A stretch of DNA of 64,000 nucleotides from an uncultured Actinomycetes bacterium (GTDB lineage Bacteria; Actinomycetota; Actinomycetes; Nanopelagicales; Nanopelagicaceae): the NCBI GenBank assembly GCA_937876245.1, contig CALEGP010000010.1, positions 1-64,000 on the forward strand, read 5' to 3'. Both the position numbers and the translations under genes were made by a program. The notes below the pieces were generated by a model. It had not been told where the DNA came from. It saw only the letters and a list, made by a program, of their open reading frames with translations, and did no database searches. Positions 36,586 to 47,152 of the stretch are shown one piece after another; positions within the stretch are counted from its first letter, which is position 1, and every line of letters starts with the position of its first letter.

Positions 36586-37146
36586 ATGGCAACAACGAAT
36601 GATTTGAAAAATGGCATGACCTTGGACATTGAAGGTCAACTCTGGAACGTTGTTGAATTTCAGCACGTGAAGCCAGGAAAAGGTCCTGCTTTTGTACGAA
36701 CGAAATTAAAATCAGTAACCACGGGAAAAGTAATTGATCGTACACTCAATGCTGGCGTCAAAGTGGACATTGCAGTTCTAGAAAAGCGTGACATGACCTT
36801 TTTGTACCGTGACGGTGATGATTTTGTTTTTATGGATCAGAAAACATTTGACCAAATGAATATTTCGGAGCAAATTGTTGGGGAATGCGCTGATTATATG
36901 TTGGAAAATTGTGAGGCTAATGTTGCTATCCATGAAGGGAATCCACTTTACATAGAGCTGGCTGCTTCTGTAGAACTGACCATCACTTACACCGAGCCAG
37001 GCTTACAGGGCGATCGTTCCTCAGGTGGCACTAAACCTGCAACAGTTGAAACTGGCATCACAGTGCAGGTGCCGCTTTTCATTAAGCAGGATGAAAAAGT
37101 ACTTGTGGATACTCGCACTGGAGCGTATCTAGGTCGCGCCAACTAG
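36586..37146 (+). CDS. efp: Elongation factor P
   Basis: 186-aa tRNA-shaped factor that rescues ribosomes stalled at polyproline. KOW-like N-terminal domain with loop KPGKGPAF (Lys32 at the tip), then two OB domains; C-terminal [25 protein letters not shown]. No modification genes are nearby; the PGKGP loop is the form usually unmodified in actinobacteria. ATG at 36586 chosen because the protein then starts [13 protein letters not shown] as in relatives; a TTG lies six bases upstream. Confidence 0.97.
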   Translation: MATTNDLKNGMTLDIEGQLWNVVEFQHVKPGKGPAFVRTKLKSVTTGKVIDRTLNAGVKVDIAVLEKRDMTFLYRDGDDFVFMDQKTFDQMNISEQIVGECADYMLENCEANVAIHEGNPLYIELAASVELTITYTEPGLQGDRSSGGTKPATVETGITVQVPLFIKQDEKVLVDTRTGAYLGRAN

Positions 37147-37553
37147 TGAGCGCACGACGCAAGGCCCGAAAGCGCGCCTTAGATTTTCTATATGAGGCTG
37201 ATATTCGGGGAACAAATGCGCTTGAACTGTCCGTGGCACGTCCAGTGGCTGAACTTTCCCAGGGGGAGTATGTGCAAGTTTTATTGGAGGGTGTAAGTAA
37301 CCACAAGGTCAAGATTGATGAGTTGATAACAACATATGCCCAGGGTTGGGATATGGACCGCATGCCTGCGATTGATCGTAATATTTTGCGAATCGCTCTC
37401 TACGAAATTCTTTGGGAAATTGATCTCGATGATCAGATCGCCATTTCAGAGGCAATCGAAATTGCCTCTGAACTTTCTACAGATGATTCGGCCAAGTATA
37501 TAAACGGAGTCTTGGGCCGAATTGTTGTTTTGAAGCCCTCCTTCGCCCTATAG
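37146..37553 (+). CDS. nusB: Transcription antitermination factor NusB
   Basis: 135 aa, GTG start overlapping the efp stop by one base (TAGTG). All-helical: ARRKARKRALDFLYEADIR at the N-terminus, MPAIDRNILRIALYEIL, and IAISEAIEIASELSTDDSAKYINGVLG near the end. Partner of NusE in rRNA antitermination. Confidence 0.95.
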   Translation: MSARRKARKRALDFLYEADIRGTNALELSVARPVAELSQGEYVQVLLEGVSNHKVKIDELITTYAQGWDMDRMPAIDRNILRIALYEILWEIDLDDQIAISEAIEIASELSTDDSAKYINGVLGRIVVLKPSFAL

Positions 37554-37565
37554 CCATCTCTCGTT

Positions 37566-38051
37566 TCAAGATTTTAGAAGAAGTAGGTGATTGCTAGCAA
37601 GCCATTCGTATGCGCTTGCTTCATCTCTATTTGTAAGTAGCGCAATCGTGGTCAAATCCGAATTTCTAATTGATAGGACTTCGCCGTTCCAATCTCTTCT
37701 CTTGGCACATAAAAGAGTCAGAAAATTTCTCAAGTGCTCCAGATTAGAATCGCTAGAAGTCGAATTAATGGCCGACCTTATATCCAAGGTGATTTTTCCA
37801 TTAGGGCTAACCTTGTTTTCGACGCTGAGACCGAGAAGTTCATCAAGTGGAACCTGGTAAAAATTGGCCAAGTTGATTGCTTTCTTTACTGAGAGAGCGC
37901 GGTCGCACCTTTCATATGAACCAATTACTACCGCTTTCCAGACTCCTCCTGATTTGGTCTCAACCTCTTTAAGGGTGAGGCCCTTTGTCTTGCGAACAGC
38001 TCGAAGAGAGGCTGCTATTTCGGCAATGGAACGTTCCGGGATAATTATCAT
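37566..38051 (-). CDS. bldD: BldD-type transcriptional regulator with c-di-GMP motif
   Basis: 161 aa. N-terminal XRE-type helix-turn-helix (about 8-75: IAASLRAVRKTKGLTLKEVE, GSYERCDRALSVKKAINLANFYQVPLDELLGL), a variable linker, and a C-terminal helical domain. The C-terminal domain keeps the full RXD-X8-RXXD c-di-GMP signature as R118-R-D120, eight residues, R129-N-S-D132. In Streptomyces BldD needs a c-di-GMP tetramer to dimerise on DNA. Convergent with nusB, divergent from pyrR. Start supported by a -10 box six bases upstream. Confidence 0.9.
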   Translation of the reverse strand: MIIIPERSIAEIAASLRAVRKTKGLTLKEVETKSGGVWKAVVIGSYERCDRALSVKKAINLANFYQVPLDELLGLSVENKVSPNGKITLDIRSAINSTSSDSNLEHLRNFLTLLCAKRRDWNGEVLSIRNSDLTTIALLTNRDEASAYEWLASNHLLLLKS

Positions 38052-38057
38052 GGGCCG

Positions 38058-38063
38058 AGAATA
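38058..38063 (-). promoter_or_regulatory. -10 box TATTCT, leaderless bldD promoter
   Basis: Read on the minus strand TATTCT, six bases, ATG at 38051. Confidence 0.55.
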
Positions 38064-38104
38064 GGCAGAAGGAGTGGCGGATGGATTTGGTTCTCCACAG
38101 GTGG

Positions 38105-38110
38105 TATCTT
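38105..38110 (+). promoter_or_regulatory. Candidate -10 box TATCTT of the pyr operon
   Basis: TATCTT would place initiation near 38117 and give a leader of about 60 bases containing the PyrR hairpin. No convincing -35 box. Confidence 0.3.
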
Positions 38111-38146
38111 TTCACCGCCCGAGAGGCAAGAGAGTCCTTTAACGAT

Positions 38147-38162
38147 CCGTCCAGAGAGACGG
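38147..38162 (+). promoter_or_regulatory. PyrR-binding hairpin before pyrR
   Basis: CCGTC-CAGAGA-GACGG forms a 5-bp stem with the loop sequence GTCCAGAGAGAC that fits the known PyrR binding-loop pattern (ARUCCNGNGAGGYU type). It ends three bases before the AAGGAG site (38165-38170), so UMP-bound PyrR could block ribosome entry, as reported for mycobacterial pyrR leaders. Confidence 0.65.
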
Positions 38163-38175
38163 CGAAGGAGAAAAA

Positions 38176-38706
38176 ATGGCTACAGTGCTGGATGGCGGCG
38201 ATATCGGCCGAGCTTTAAAACGTATTGCTCATGAAATAATTGAACATAATCAAGGTTTATCCAACGTAGTTCTCTTGGGAATTCCTACCAGGGGAGCCCT
38301 ACTTGTAGAGCGAATTGGAAAAATCCTGACTGAAATTCAAGAGCCGGTTCCTATTGGTACCTTGGATATCACTCTGCATCGAGATGATTTAAGAATCAAG
38401 GCGCCGCGGGCGCTGATGCCAACTTTGATTCCTGTCGGTGGAATTGAAGGCAGAGATGTGGTTCTGGTCGATGATGTTCTCTACTCTGGAAGGACGATTC
38501 GCGCCGCGCTTGATGCGCTTGGTGAAATTGGCCGCCCAAAAACTGTGCAATTAGCAGTTTTAGTTGATCGAGGCCATCGAGAACTTCCGATCAGACCGGA
38601 CTATGTCGGAAAAAATATTCCAACCTCTGCAAATGAGTCAGTGAAAGTACACCTCTCCGAAATTGATGGTTCAGATAGTGTAGAAATTATTGCGGGGCTC
38701 AAATGA
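38176..38706 (+). CDS. pyrR: Pyrimidine operon regulator / uracil phosphoribosyltransferase
   Basis: 176 aa. Type I PRTase fold with the PRPP loop [21 protein letters not shown] and the [12 protein letters not shown] substrate loop. Binds pyr mRNA in response to UMP. Has a clear AAGGAG ribosome site and heads an eight-gene operon; overlaps pyrB by four bases. Confidence 0.96.
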   Translation: MATVLDGGDIGRALKRIAHEIIEHNQGLSNVVLLGIPTRGALLVERIGKILTEIQEPVPIGTLDITLHRDDLRIKAPRALMPTLIPVGGIEGRDVVLVDDVLYSGRTIRAALDALGEIGRPKTVQLAVLVDRGHRELPIRPDYVGKNIPTSANESVKVHLSEIDGSDSVEIIAGLK

Positions 38707-39656
38707 GAAAACATCTGCTATCCATAAACGATTTATCCCGCGCAGATGCCTTTGAAATCTTGGATACAGCTGGCGCCTTGGCCAAGATAACTGACGGACC
38801 AGTTAAAAAACTTCCGACTCTTAGAGGCTTATCGATTGTTAATCTCTTCTTCGAGGATTCAACAAGAACGCGCATTTCCTTTGAGAGCGCAGCAAAAAGA
38901 TTATCTGCTGATGTGATTAATTTTTCAGCTAAGGGCTCTAGCGTTAGCAAGGGAGAGTCTCTGAAGGATACGGCACAGACGCTGCAAGCTATGGGCGCTG
39001 ATGCGGTAATAATTAGACACGGTGCTTCTGGCGCAGCGCAGAGACTTGCCGACTCTGGTTGGATTAGCGCGTCAGTGATAAATGCTGGAGATGGTACGCA
39101 CGAGCATCCAACTCAAGCGCTCTTGGATGCGTACACAATCCGAAGTAGATTTCCCCAATACGTGAGCGGTTTTGAAGGATTGCGAGTGGCAATTGTTGGC
39201 GATGTTCTGCATTCTCGAGTCGCTCGCAGCAATGTTTTGCTGTTAACAAAATTAGGCGCCAAACTCACTCTGGTCGCGCCTCCGACTCTCTTGCCAGTTG
39301 GGGTAACCGAGTGGAATGTAGATGTCAGTTTCGACTTGGATGCAGTCATTCCTGAGGTTGATGTGCTTATGTTGCTCCGTGTGCAATCTGAAAGAATGAA
39401 AGAGTCATTTTTTCCTTCCGAACGTGAGTATTCACGAGGTTATGGTCTGGATTCAAGAAGACTAAATACACTGAGCGAGAGTGCGATTGTTATGCACCCA
39501 GGTCCAATGAATAGGGGCTTAGAAATTTCGGCGGAGAGCGCTGATTCGCATAGATCAGTTGTTCTAGCGCAGGTAGCCAATGGCGTACTCGTCCGGATGG
39601 CAGTTCTGTATCAATTACTTGGTGGCGCAAGACTAACTGGAGAGGCAAGTGCGTAA
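38703..39656 (+). CDS. pyrB: Aspartate carbamoyltransferase catalytic subunit
   Basis: 317 aa. Carbamoyl phosphate plus Asp to N-carbamoyl-Asp. [19 protein letters not shown] (STRTR loop), [14 protein letters not shown], and C-terminal [11 protein letters not shown] are visible. No pyrI regulatory subunit in the window. Confidence 0.97.
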   Translation: MRKHLLSINDLSRADAFEILDTAGALAKITDGPVKKLPTLRGLSIVNLFFEDSTRTRISFESAAKRLSADVINFSAKGSSVSKGESLKDTAQTLQAMGADAVIIRHGASGAAQRLADSGWISASVINAGDGTHEHPTQALLDAYTIRSRFPQYVSGFEGLRVAIVGDVLHSRVARSNVLLLTKLGAKLTLVAPPTLLPVGVTEWNVDVSFDLDAVIPEVDVLMLLRVQSERMKESFFPSEREYSRGYGLDSRRLNTLSESAIVMHPGPMNRGLEISAESADSHRSVVLAQVANGVLVRMAVLYQLLGGARLTGEASA

Positions 39657-40949
39657 ATGGAATTCACAATTTCTCAGGCACGCTTAGTCGATGGATCTGT
39701 CGTAGATCTTGTGATAAATAATGGAACCATTAGCGAAATCGGCAATAAGTTGCGGGTTGGTAGGGTCATAAGCGCCGAGCAAAACTTATTGATTCCTGGA
39801 TTAGTTGATCTCCACACTCATTTGAGGGAGCCAGGTAGGGAAGATTCGGAAACGGTAGCCACTGGAAGTGCAGCGGCCAGTAAAGGCGGTTACACCGCAA
39901 TTTCAGCTATGGCTAATACTTTTCCGGTGGCTGACACGGCCGGGGTAGTTGAGCAAGTTTTTCGATTAGGTCAGGAGGCGGGCTATTGCGATGTATTCCC
40001 AATTGGTGCGGTTACCCAAGGTTTAAACGGTGAAAAATTAGCAGAACTTGGCGCTATGGCGAATTCGAAGGCAAAGGTTCGAATATTTAGTGATGATGGT
40101 AAATGCGTATCTGATCCATTATTGATGCGTCGCGCTCTAGAGTATGTAAAAACTTTCGATGGAATTATCGCGCAACATGCGCAAGAGCCCAGACTTACTG
40201 TTGATTCACAAATGAATGAAGGGGTAGTTTCTTCACGACTTGGGCTTTCAGGGTGGCCCGCTGTTGCAGAGGAAGCAATAATCGCGCGAGATATCTTATT
40301 AGCCGAACATGTGGGGAGTCGACTTCACATCTGTCATTTGACAACTGCAGGTGGCGTCGAACTAGTTCGATTCGCCAAGGCACGTGGAATTAGAGTGAGC
40401 GCAGAAGTAACACCGCATCATTTACTTCTGACCGACGACTTAGTTGAGAATTATGACCCAGTCTTTAAGGTAAATCCACCGCTGCGCACCGAAGCTGATG
40501 TCAAGGCACTTCGTGAAGGTTTAGCGGATGGAACTATAGATATAGTCGCGACAGATCATGCGCCTCATCCGGTCGAGGATAAGGATTGCGAGTGGCAGAG
40601 TGCGGCTTTTGGAATGGTCGGACTAGAGACGGCTCTCTCCGTAGTTGTTAAGGCGATGGCTAATATTAAGGAGTTCAGATGGGAAGAGATTGTAAAGACG
40701 ATGTCGATTAATCCAGCAAGGATTGCCGGATACGGGAGACACGGCCAAGAAATAGCTGTGGGCTCCAGCGCAAATTTAGCAATATTGGATACTGATACCA
40801 CTTGGGTCGTCGAGCGTAATAGACTGGCCTCCAAGAGCAAAAATACGCCTTTTGAATCCATGGAACTGCCTGTGCGCGTACTCCATACGTTTTTAAATGG
40901 TAAACAGGTTTTAAGTAATGGAACTTTAAGTAATGGAGGAAGCAATTGA
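39657..40949 (+). CDS. pyrC: Dihydroorotase
   Basis: 430-aa amidohydrolase (type I, long form). Zinc ligands in [15 protein letters not shown] and the later His/Asp residues [15 protein letters not shown] and [12 protein letters not shown]. Starts immediately after the pyrB stop. Closes N-carbamoyl-Asp to dihydroorotate. Confidence 0.96.
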   Translation: MEFTISQARLVDGSVVDLVINNGTISEIGNKLRVGRVISAEQNLLIPGLVDLHTHLREPGREDSETVATGSAAASKGGYTAISAMANTFPVADTAGVVEQVFRLGQEAGYCDVFPIGAVTQGLNGEKLAELGAMANSKAKVRIFSDDGKCVSDPLLMRRALEYVKTFDGIIAQHAQEPRLTVDSQMNEGVVSSRLGLSGWPAVAEEAIIARDILLAEHVGSRLHICHLTTAGGVELVRFAKARGIRVSAEVTPHHLLLTDDLVENYDPVFKVNPPLRTEADVKALREGLADGTIDIVATDHAPHPVEDKDCEWQSAAFGMVGLETALSVVVKAMANIKEFRWEEIVKTMSINPARIAGYGRHGQEIAVGSSANLAILDTDTTWVVERNRLASKSKNTPFESMELPVRVLHTFLNGKQVLSNGTLSNGGSN

Positions 40950-42067
40950 GTAAGGCTTTCCTCGTTCTAGAAGATGGTTCGATTTTCGAAGGCGAGAGTT
41001 GGGCCTGCGAGGGAGAAACTTTCGGCGAAGCAGTTTTTTCGACTGGCATGAGCGGATATCAGGAGACTTTGACCGATCCTTCCTACTCCAAGCAAGTGGT
41101 CGTGATGACAGCCCCTCACATTGGAAATACCGGAATGAACAGTACGGACGCGGAATCAAAGAGGATTTGGCTAAGCGGATTTGTAGTTCGAAATCCCTCC
41201 CCAGTTGTTAGTAGTTGGCGATCTGAAAGTTCTTTGGAGGAGGAACTCATTAAAAATGGCGTGGTTGGGATTAGGGGAGTCGACACCAGGGCAATCACTC
41301 GCCACCTTCGCGACTTAGGTGCAATGCGAGTAGGAATCTTCTCTGATACTTTGTTAACGCGCGAAGAGATGGCTATCAAAGTAAGAAAATCACCTTATAT
41401 GGTAGGAGCGCTTTTAGCTGATGAAGTTTCCACAAAGGTGCCCTATCTGGTTTCTGCGGTCGGAGAGAAAAAATTCACGGTAGTTGCTCTTGATCTGGGC
41501 ATAAAGGCCGCCACGCCAAGAGCGATGGCGGAACGAGGCATGGATGTGCATGTTCTTCCCGTTGGAAGTTCACTTGCGGAAATATTGTCCTATAACCCCG
41601 ATGGAATATTTCTATCTAATGGTCCAGGTGATCCAGCGGCAATGGTTGAGATTATTTCGCTTGTTCGTGAAATATTGGCTGCAAGAATTCCTCTCTTCGG
41701 TATCTGTTTCGGACACCAAATAATTGGACGGGCGCTTGGTTTTGATACCTACAAGTTGGGTTTTGGTCATCGTGGAATTAATCAGCCGGTGAAAAATTTG
41801 CGAACTGGCAAAGTTGAAATTACTGCACATAACCATGGCTTTGCCGTGTCGGCGCCGATTGAGAGAAATTTCCAGACTGTCTATGGAGCTGGACTTGTCA
41901 GTCATGTTTGCCTAAATGACGGCGTGGTTGAAGGCTTGGAACTTTTAGAAAGTCCGACATTCAGTGTTCAGTACCACCCAGAAGCTGCTGCTGGGCCACA
42001 TGATGCAATCTATTTATTCGACCAATTTGCAACACTGATGTCTAACTCTCGGGTCACAAATGCCTAA
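40946..42067 (+). CDS. carA: Carbamoyl phosphate synthase small subunit
   Basis: 373-aa glutaminase. TTG start overlapping the pyrC stop (TTGA), with GGAGG about five bases upstream. C-terminal class I amidotransferase domain: [19 protein letters not shown] (Cys nucleophile), HNHGFAV and [12 protein letters not shown]. Overlaps carB by eight bases. Confidence 0.97.
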   Translation: MSKAFLVLEDGSIFEGESWACEGETFGEAVFSTGMSGYQETLTDPSYSKQVVVMTAPHIGNTGMNSTDAESKRIWLSGFVVRNPSPVVSSWRSESSLEEELIKNGVVGIRGVDTRAITRHLRDLGAMRVGIFSDTLLTREEMAIKVRKSPYMVGALLADEVSTKVPYLVSAVGEKKFTVVALDLGIKAATPRAMAERGMDVHVLPVGSSLAEILSYNPDGIFLSNGPGDPAAMVEIISLVREILAARIPLFGICFGHQIIGRALGFDTYKLGFGHRGINQPVKNLRTGKVEITAHNHGFAVSAPIERNFQTVYGAGLVSHVCLNDGVVEGLELLESPTFSVQYHPEAAAGPHDAIYLFDQFATLMSNSRVTNA

Positions 42068-45000
42068 AGACGATTCTATAAAGAGTGTTCTGGTTATTGG
42101 CAGTGGTCCGATAGTTATTGGGCAGGCTTGCGAATTTGATTACTCAGGAACCCAAGCTTGTCGAGTTCTCAGAGCTGAAGGGATTCGAGTTATTTTGATT
42201 AATTCAAATCCAGCAACAATCATGACTGATCCCGAGTTCGCGGATGCAACATATATTGAACCCATCACAGCTGAAATTATCGAACAAATTATTCTCAAAG
42301 AGAAGCCGACAGCGATTTTAGCGACTCTGGGTGGGCAAACTGCGCTTAACGCAGCCATGGAACTTTTCGAGCGAGGAACTCTAGACCGACTTGGAGTCCA
42401 GCTAATTGGAGCTGATATTCCGGCGATTAAACGGGGTGAGGAGAGAAAAATATTTAAGGAAATAGTAGAGAAAATTGGCGGTGCTTCAGCAAAATCAATT
42501 CTTTGTCACTCGATGGATGAATGTATCGCCGGGGCGAATATCCTTAATTATCCGGTTGTGATCAGGCCATCTTTTACTATGGGAGGACTTGGCTCTGGGA
42601 TAGCACGCGATCAGAAGGAACTCGAGTTGATCGCTGGTGCTGGACTGCGGCATAGCCCCACCACAGAAGTTCTTTTGGAAGAGTCGATTATTGGTTGGAA
42701 AGAATTTGAACTAGAAGTTATGCGTGATCACAAGGACAACGTGGTAATTGTTTGCAGTATTGAGAATATTGATCCAATGGGCGTGCATACAGGGGACTCT
42801 ATGACAGTTGCTCCTGCTCTAACTCTCACGGATGTCGAGTATCAAAAACTTCGAGATCTCTCAATTGACATTATCAGAGAGGTTGGCGTGGCTACAGGTG
42901 GATGCAATATTCAATTCGCTGTTAATCCGGATGATGGTCGCATAATTGTAATTGAGATGAATCCTAGAGTTTCGCGTTCCTCGGCATTGGCTTCCAAAGC
43001 CACTGGTTTTCCGATTGCGAAAATCGCTACAAAATTGGCGATCGGCTATACGCTAGATGAAATTCAAAATGATATTACTAAATCAACTCCAGCATCATTT
43101 GAGCCAGCGTTGGATTACATCGTAGTGAAAGTTCCGAGATTTGCATTTGAGAAATTTCCAGAGGCGGACACTCGGCTGACAACGACAATGAAATCAGTAG
43201 GCGAAGCAATGGCAATTGGACGATCTTTTCCCGAAGCCCTACAAAAAGCTCTACGTTCTGTGGAGAAAAAGAGCGCAATTTTCCACTGGAATACATCTGG
43301 CCTCACTAAAGAATATTTGTTATCAGCAATGGCAATCCCTACTGAGAATCGTTTACAGCAAATCCAACTTGGGCTATTTATGGGTGCAAGTATCGAGGAA
43401 GTTTATGCGGTAACTAAAGTTGATCCTTGGTTCCTGGCTCAGATCGTAGAGATAAATGATCTAGCAGCTGAAATTGAGTCGCACTCGACTTTGCCAGTTG
43501 ATATTTTGATTAGGGCAAAAAGGTATGGATTTTCGGATGCCCAGATAGCTGCTTTGATTCATCAAGAGCCATCCGAGGTTACTGCGACCAGAAATCGCAT
43601 CGGATTGCACCCGATATATAAGACTGTTGATACCTGCGCAGCGGAGTTCGAAGCACATACCCCTTATCACTATTCGAGTTATGAGCTGGAATCTGAAGTG
43701 GAAGCTAGAACCAAACCGGCAGTAATAATTTTAGGTAGCGGCCCTAACCGTATCGGCCAAGGCGTCGAGTTTGATTACTCTTGTGTTCACGCTGCTTTTG
43801 CTTTGAAAGATGCCGGATATGAGACTGTGATGATTAACTGTAATCCAGAGACCGTTTCGACTGATTATGACACTTCAGATCGTCTCTATTTCGAGCCACT
43901 AACTCTTGAAGATGTACTTGAGGTGATCAGGGCTGAAGAACTTGCGGGACCAGTTTTAGGGGTCATAGCTCAATTGGGCGGTCAAACTCCACTGGGCTTG
44001 GCGCGCGGTTTGCAAGAGGCCGGAGTCAAAATTCTAGGAACAGCGCCAGATGCAATCGATCTGGCAGAGGATCGGGGCCAATTTGGTGAATTATTGCGTG
44101 TTAATTCTTTGGCTGCGCCCACCTTCGGCATGGCTAGTGGCGTTGCAGAAGCAATTGAAATAGCACATCGAATTTCTTATCCTGTACTTGTGCGACCATC
44201 TTTCGTGCTCGGAGGTCGTGGCATGGAAATAGTTTATGATGATGAATCTCTAGGAAGTTTTGTCCGTAAGGCCGCTGACGTGACTCCTGATCACCCCGTC
44301 TTGGTTGATAGATTTCTAGATGATGCGATAGAAATAGATGTGGATGCCCTTTTCGATGGCGACGAGCTCTTTCTTGCTGGAGTTATGGAACATATTGAGG
44401 AGGCCGGGATTCATTCGGGTGATTCAGCTTGCGTAATTCCCAGTTATTCAATCGGGAAGGAGCTATTGTCCGAGATTAGAGTTGCGACCGAAAAGATGGC
44501 TAGAGGCATAGGAGTCCTCGGGCTAATCAATATTCAATTCGCTGTTATTAACAACGGAGAGAAGGGCCAAAAACTTTATGTACTCGAGGCGAACCCTCGC
44601 GCCTCCAGAACGGTTCCCTTTGTTAGTAAGGCGACCGGAAATCCCTTGGCAAAATGCGCTGCGTTAATTTCTACTGGTAAATCGATTTCCGAGCTGAGGT
44701 CAATCAAGCTTCTTCCTTCATCGGGGGACGGTATTGCTAAGGGGATTTGCGTTAAGGAAGCAGTTCTACCTTGGAATCGGTTTCGTAGAATGGATGGAAC
44801 AGGGGTCGATTCTGTACTCGGCCCTGAGATGCGTTCTACTGGCGAGGTAATGGGAATTTCGAAAACTTTCGGTGAGGCATATGCAAAGAGTCAGGCAGCT
44901 GCCTTTGGTGCGCTACCGGTTGAGGGTTCGGTATTTCTCTCCCTATCCGAGCGCGACAAAGAGATGGCGCTGATGCCTGCGAAAGAACTTAACGTCCTTG

Positions 45001-45341
45001 GTTTTAGACTTTATACAACTGAAGGAACACATAAATATCTTCAGGAGAATGGGGTTTCGAGCGAGCTAGTACGCAAACATTCTCAGGGTCGCGGAGTAAA
45101 TGGTGAACTCACCGCCGTTGACCTAATTACCGAAGGGATTGTTGCTCTTGTGATCAATACGCCACTAGGACGCGGTGCACGTCTAGACGGTTGGATGATT
45201 CGGACCGCTGCAATTCAAAGGGGTGTTCCATGTATTACGACAATCGCAGGATTCAGAGCAGCTGTTGCTGGAATTTCTGATTTGGCTGGGCGCAGTTTTT
45301 CGATTAACTCAATTCAGGAGTGGCTGGCGGTTTCCGAATGA
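42060..45341 (+). CDS. carB: Carbamoyl phosphate synthase large subunit
   Basis: 1093 aa, the usual size. Two homologous ATP-grasp halves: [20 protein letters not shown] at the start and [22 protein letters not shown] near 556, each followed by [23 protein letters not shown] or [25 protein letters not shown]-terminal MGS-like allosteric domain from about 945. Supplies carbamoyl phosphate for both UMP and arginine. Confidence 0.98.
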   Translation: MPKDDSIKSVLVIGSGPIVIGQACEFDYSGTQACRVLRAEGIRVILINSNPATIMTDPEFADATYIEPITAEIIEQIILKEKPTAILATLGGQTALNAAMELFERGTLDRLGVQLIGADIPAIKRGEERKIFKEIVEKIGGASAKSILCHSMDECIAGANILNYPVVIRPSFTMGGLGSGIARDQKELELIAGAGLRHSPTTEVLLEESIIGWKEFELEVMRDHKDNVVIVCSIENIDPMGVHTGDSMTVAPALTLTDVEYQKLRDLSIDIIREVGVATGGCNIQFAVNPDDGRIIVIEMNPRVSRSSALASKATGFPIAKIATKLAIGYTLDEIQNDITKSTPASFEPALDYIVVKVPRFAFEKFPEADTRLTTTMKSVGEAMAIGRSFPEALQKALRSVEKKSAIFHWNTSGLTKEYLLSAMAIPTENRLQQIQLGLFMGASIEEVYAVTKVDPWFLAQIVEINDLAAEIESHSTLPVDILIRAKRYGFSDAQIAALIHQEPSEVTATRNRIGLHPIYKTVDTCAAEFEAHTPYHYSSYELESEVEARTKPAVIILGSGPNRIGQGVEFDYSCVHAAFALKDAGYETVMINCNPETVSTDYDTSDRLYFEPLTLEDVLEVIRAEELAGPVLGVIAQLGGQTPLGLARGLQEAGVKILGTAPDAIDLAEDRGQFGELLRVNSLAAPTFGMASGVAEAIEIAHRISYPVLVRPSFVLGGRGMEIVYDDESLGSFVRKAADVTPDHPVLVDRFLDDAIEIDVDALFDGDELFLAGVMEHIEEAGIHSGDSACVIPSYSIGKELLSEIRVATEKMARGIGVLGLINIQFAVINNGEKGQKLYVLEANPRASRTVPFVSKATGNPLAKCAALISTGKSISELRSIKLLPSSGDGIAKGICVKEAVLPWNRFRRMDGTGVDSVLGPEMRSTGEVMGISKTFGEAYAKSQAAAFGALPVEGSVFLSLSERDKEMALMPAKELNVLGFRLYTTEGTHKYLQENGVSSELVRKHSQGRGVNGELTAVDLITEGIVALVINTPLGRGARLDGWMIRTAAIQRGVPCITTIAGFRAAVAGISDLAGRSFSINSIQEWLAVSE

Positions 45342-45368
45342 ATTTTCTATTGATAACTCTGGCTAGCC

Positions 45369-46217
45369 ATGAATAAGTTTGCACAGCAAGTATGGGCCGA
45401 AATAGTAAGCAATAAAAAGGTAGGCGCTTACCACCATATGGTCTTTGCTGTTGGAGAGCTGGCTAAGCACGCTAAACCAGGCAATTTTGTTGCGATATCA
45501 GTTGGTGGCGGCGATAGCTCGATGGTCCTGCGAAGAGCGTTTGCCATTTATCGCACTTTTGATCGTGGTGTGAACGGTGGACTTTTGGAAATAGTTGTTG
45601 CTCCTCATGGAAGTGGGAGCACGTGGCTGACAAATCAAAGCCCAGGATTTAAGGTGGATTTAATAGCGCCACTTGGTACCTCTTTTGGAATTCCTACCCA
45701 ACCAGTTAGAGCGTTATTGGTCGGAGGGGGGTATGGCAGCGCTCCACTATTTGGCCTATCAGAAGTCTTAAAGAATAGAGGCTGCAGAGTAGATATGATT
45801 CTTGGTGCCAGTACTGCAAAAAAAATATATGCACCGCTAGATGGAAAACGAACAGTCAGTAGTATGACGATAACAACTGAGGATGGCACAACTGGAATCA
45901 CTGGGAAAGTGACCGATGTACTCGCTAATATTATTGAAACAAACGAAATAGATATAGTTTATTCGTGTGGCCCGATGGGAATGCTTGAAGCGACAAGCGC
46001 CATATCTTCGCAACTTGGCGTCATGCACCAGTGTGCAGTCGAGGAGGCAATGGCTTGCGGAATCGGAGTATGTATGACCTGCGTTCTTCCTATTCGGGGC
46101 GAGGATGGTCAGATTCGAATGGTGAGATCTTGTATTGATGGTCCTGTGGTTGATGGTGCAAGTGTTATTTGGGGTTCAAAGCGCATGATTCCAGAAGGTA
46201 CATGGGGCGCTAAATAA
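45369..46217 (+). CDS. pyrK: Dihydroorotate dehydrogenase B electron-transfer subunit
   Basis: 282 aa. FAD/NAD-binding ferredoxin-reductase fold with LLVGGGYGSAPLFGL and YSCGPMGMLEATS, and a 2Fe-2S site in EEAMACGIGVCMTCVLP then RSCIDGP (four Cys). It passes electrons from PyrD to NAD. One-base overlap with pyrD indicates a class 1B enzyme. Confidence 0.94.
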   Translation: MNKFAQQVWAEIVSNKKVGAYHHMVFAVGELAKHAKPGNFVAISVGGGDSSMVLRRAFAIYRTFDRGVNGGLLEIVVAPHGSGSTWLTNQSPGFKVDLIAPLGTSFGIPTQPVRALLVGGGYGSAPLFGLSEVLKNRGCRVDMILGASTAKKIYAPLDGKRTVSSMTITTEDGTTGITGKVTDVLANIIETNEIDIVYSCGPMGMLEATSAISSQLGVMHQCAVEEAMACGIGVCMTCVLPIRGEDGQIRMVRSCIDGPVVDGASVIWGSKRMIPEGTWGAK

Positions 46218-47152
46218 TGTTCAACTTTTCTACCAATGTCGGGGGAGCCGAATTCAGTAATCCGATTTTTACTGCAAGTGGCTGTGCTGGGTCAGGCAAA
46301 GAATTGAGCCAGTTCTTTGATATCTCACGTTTAGGGGCGATAGTCACAAAGTCCATCATGATTAAGCCGCGATCTGGGCGCGCAACTCCAAGGATGGCTG
46401 AAACACCGAGCGGAATGCTTAATTCAATTGGACTTCAAGGCCCTGGTATTGATCAATTTTTAGCAATTGATGTCGCATGGCTGAGGGAGCAGGGCGTAAA
46501 GATTATCGTGAGCATTGCTGGTGAAAGTGTGGAGGATTATGCAGTTCTCGCCCGCAAACTCCGTTCTGTTCCAGGCATTAGCGCGCTCGAGGTAAATATT
46601 TCTTGTCCCAATGTGGAAAATCGAGGTCAAGTTTTTGCTTGTCACCCGAAGACAGCAAGAGCTGCGATCGAAGCCGTTAGACGCAACGTCGGCGGTGAGT
46701 TGCCAATCATTGCAAAACTTACCCCGGATGTAACAAGTATCGTAGAGATTGCCGAAGAAGTTATTGCAGCAGGCGCAGATGCCTTGGCTTTGATCAACAC
46801 AGTCCTGGGCATGGTGATAGATACAAATACGATGAGGCCGAAGCTGGCTGGCAAAACTGGGGGTCTTTCTGGGCCGGCAATCAGACCAATTGCAGTTAGA
46901 GCAATTTATCAAATACATGAAGCGATGCCTCATGTCAAAATTCTTGGTATGGGTGGCGTGACTAGCGGGCGAAGCGCTTTGGAATTGATTTTGGCCGGGG
47001 CCTCAGCAATTTCGGTTGGAACAGCAACTTTTGGCGATCCTACAGCGGCGATGAAGATCAAGGATGAATTAGAAAAAGAGTTAATTGCTCACGGATTTGA
47101 TTCAGTACGCGAGGCTGTCGGGTATGCCCACCGCGATGAAGGGAATTTGTAG
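46217..47152 (+). CDS. pyrD: Dihydroorotate dehydrogenase, class 1B catalytic subunit
   Basis: 311 aa, no N-terminal membrane helix. FMN barrel with NPIFTASGCAGSGKEL, KPRSGRATPRMAETPSGMLNSIGLQGPG, VNISCPNVENRG including the catalytic Cys, and GMGGVTSGRSALELILAGASAISVGTA. Paired with PyrK; together NAD-dependent, unlike the quinone-linked class 2 enzyme of mycobacteria. Confidence 0.95.
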   Translation: MFNFSTNVGGAEFSNPIFTASGCAGSGKELSQFFDISRLGAIVTKSIMIKPRSGRATPRMAETPSGMLNSIGLQGPGIDQFLAIDVAWLREQGVKIIVSIAGESVEDYAVLARKLRSVPGISALEVNISCPNVENRGQVFACHPKTARAAIEAVRRNVGGELPIIAKLTPDVTSIVEIAEEVIAAGADALALINTVLGMVIDTNTMRPKLAGKTGGLSGPAIRPIAVRAIYQIHEAMPHVKILGMGGVTSGRSALELILAGASAISVGTATFGDPTAAMKIKDELEKELIAHGFDSVREAVGYAHRDEGNL

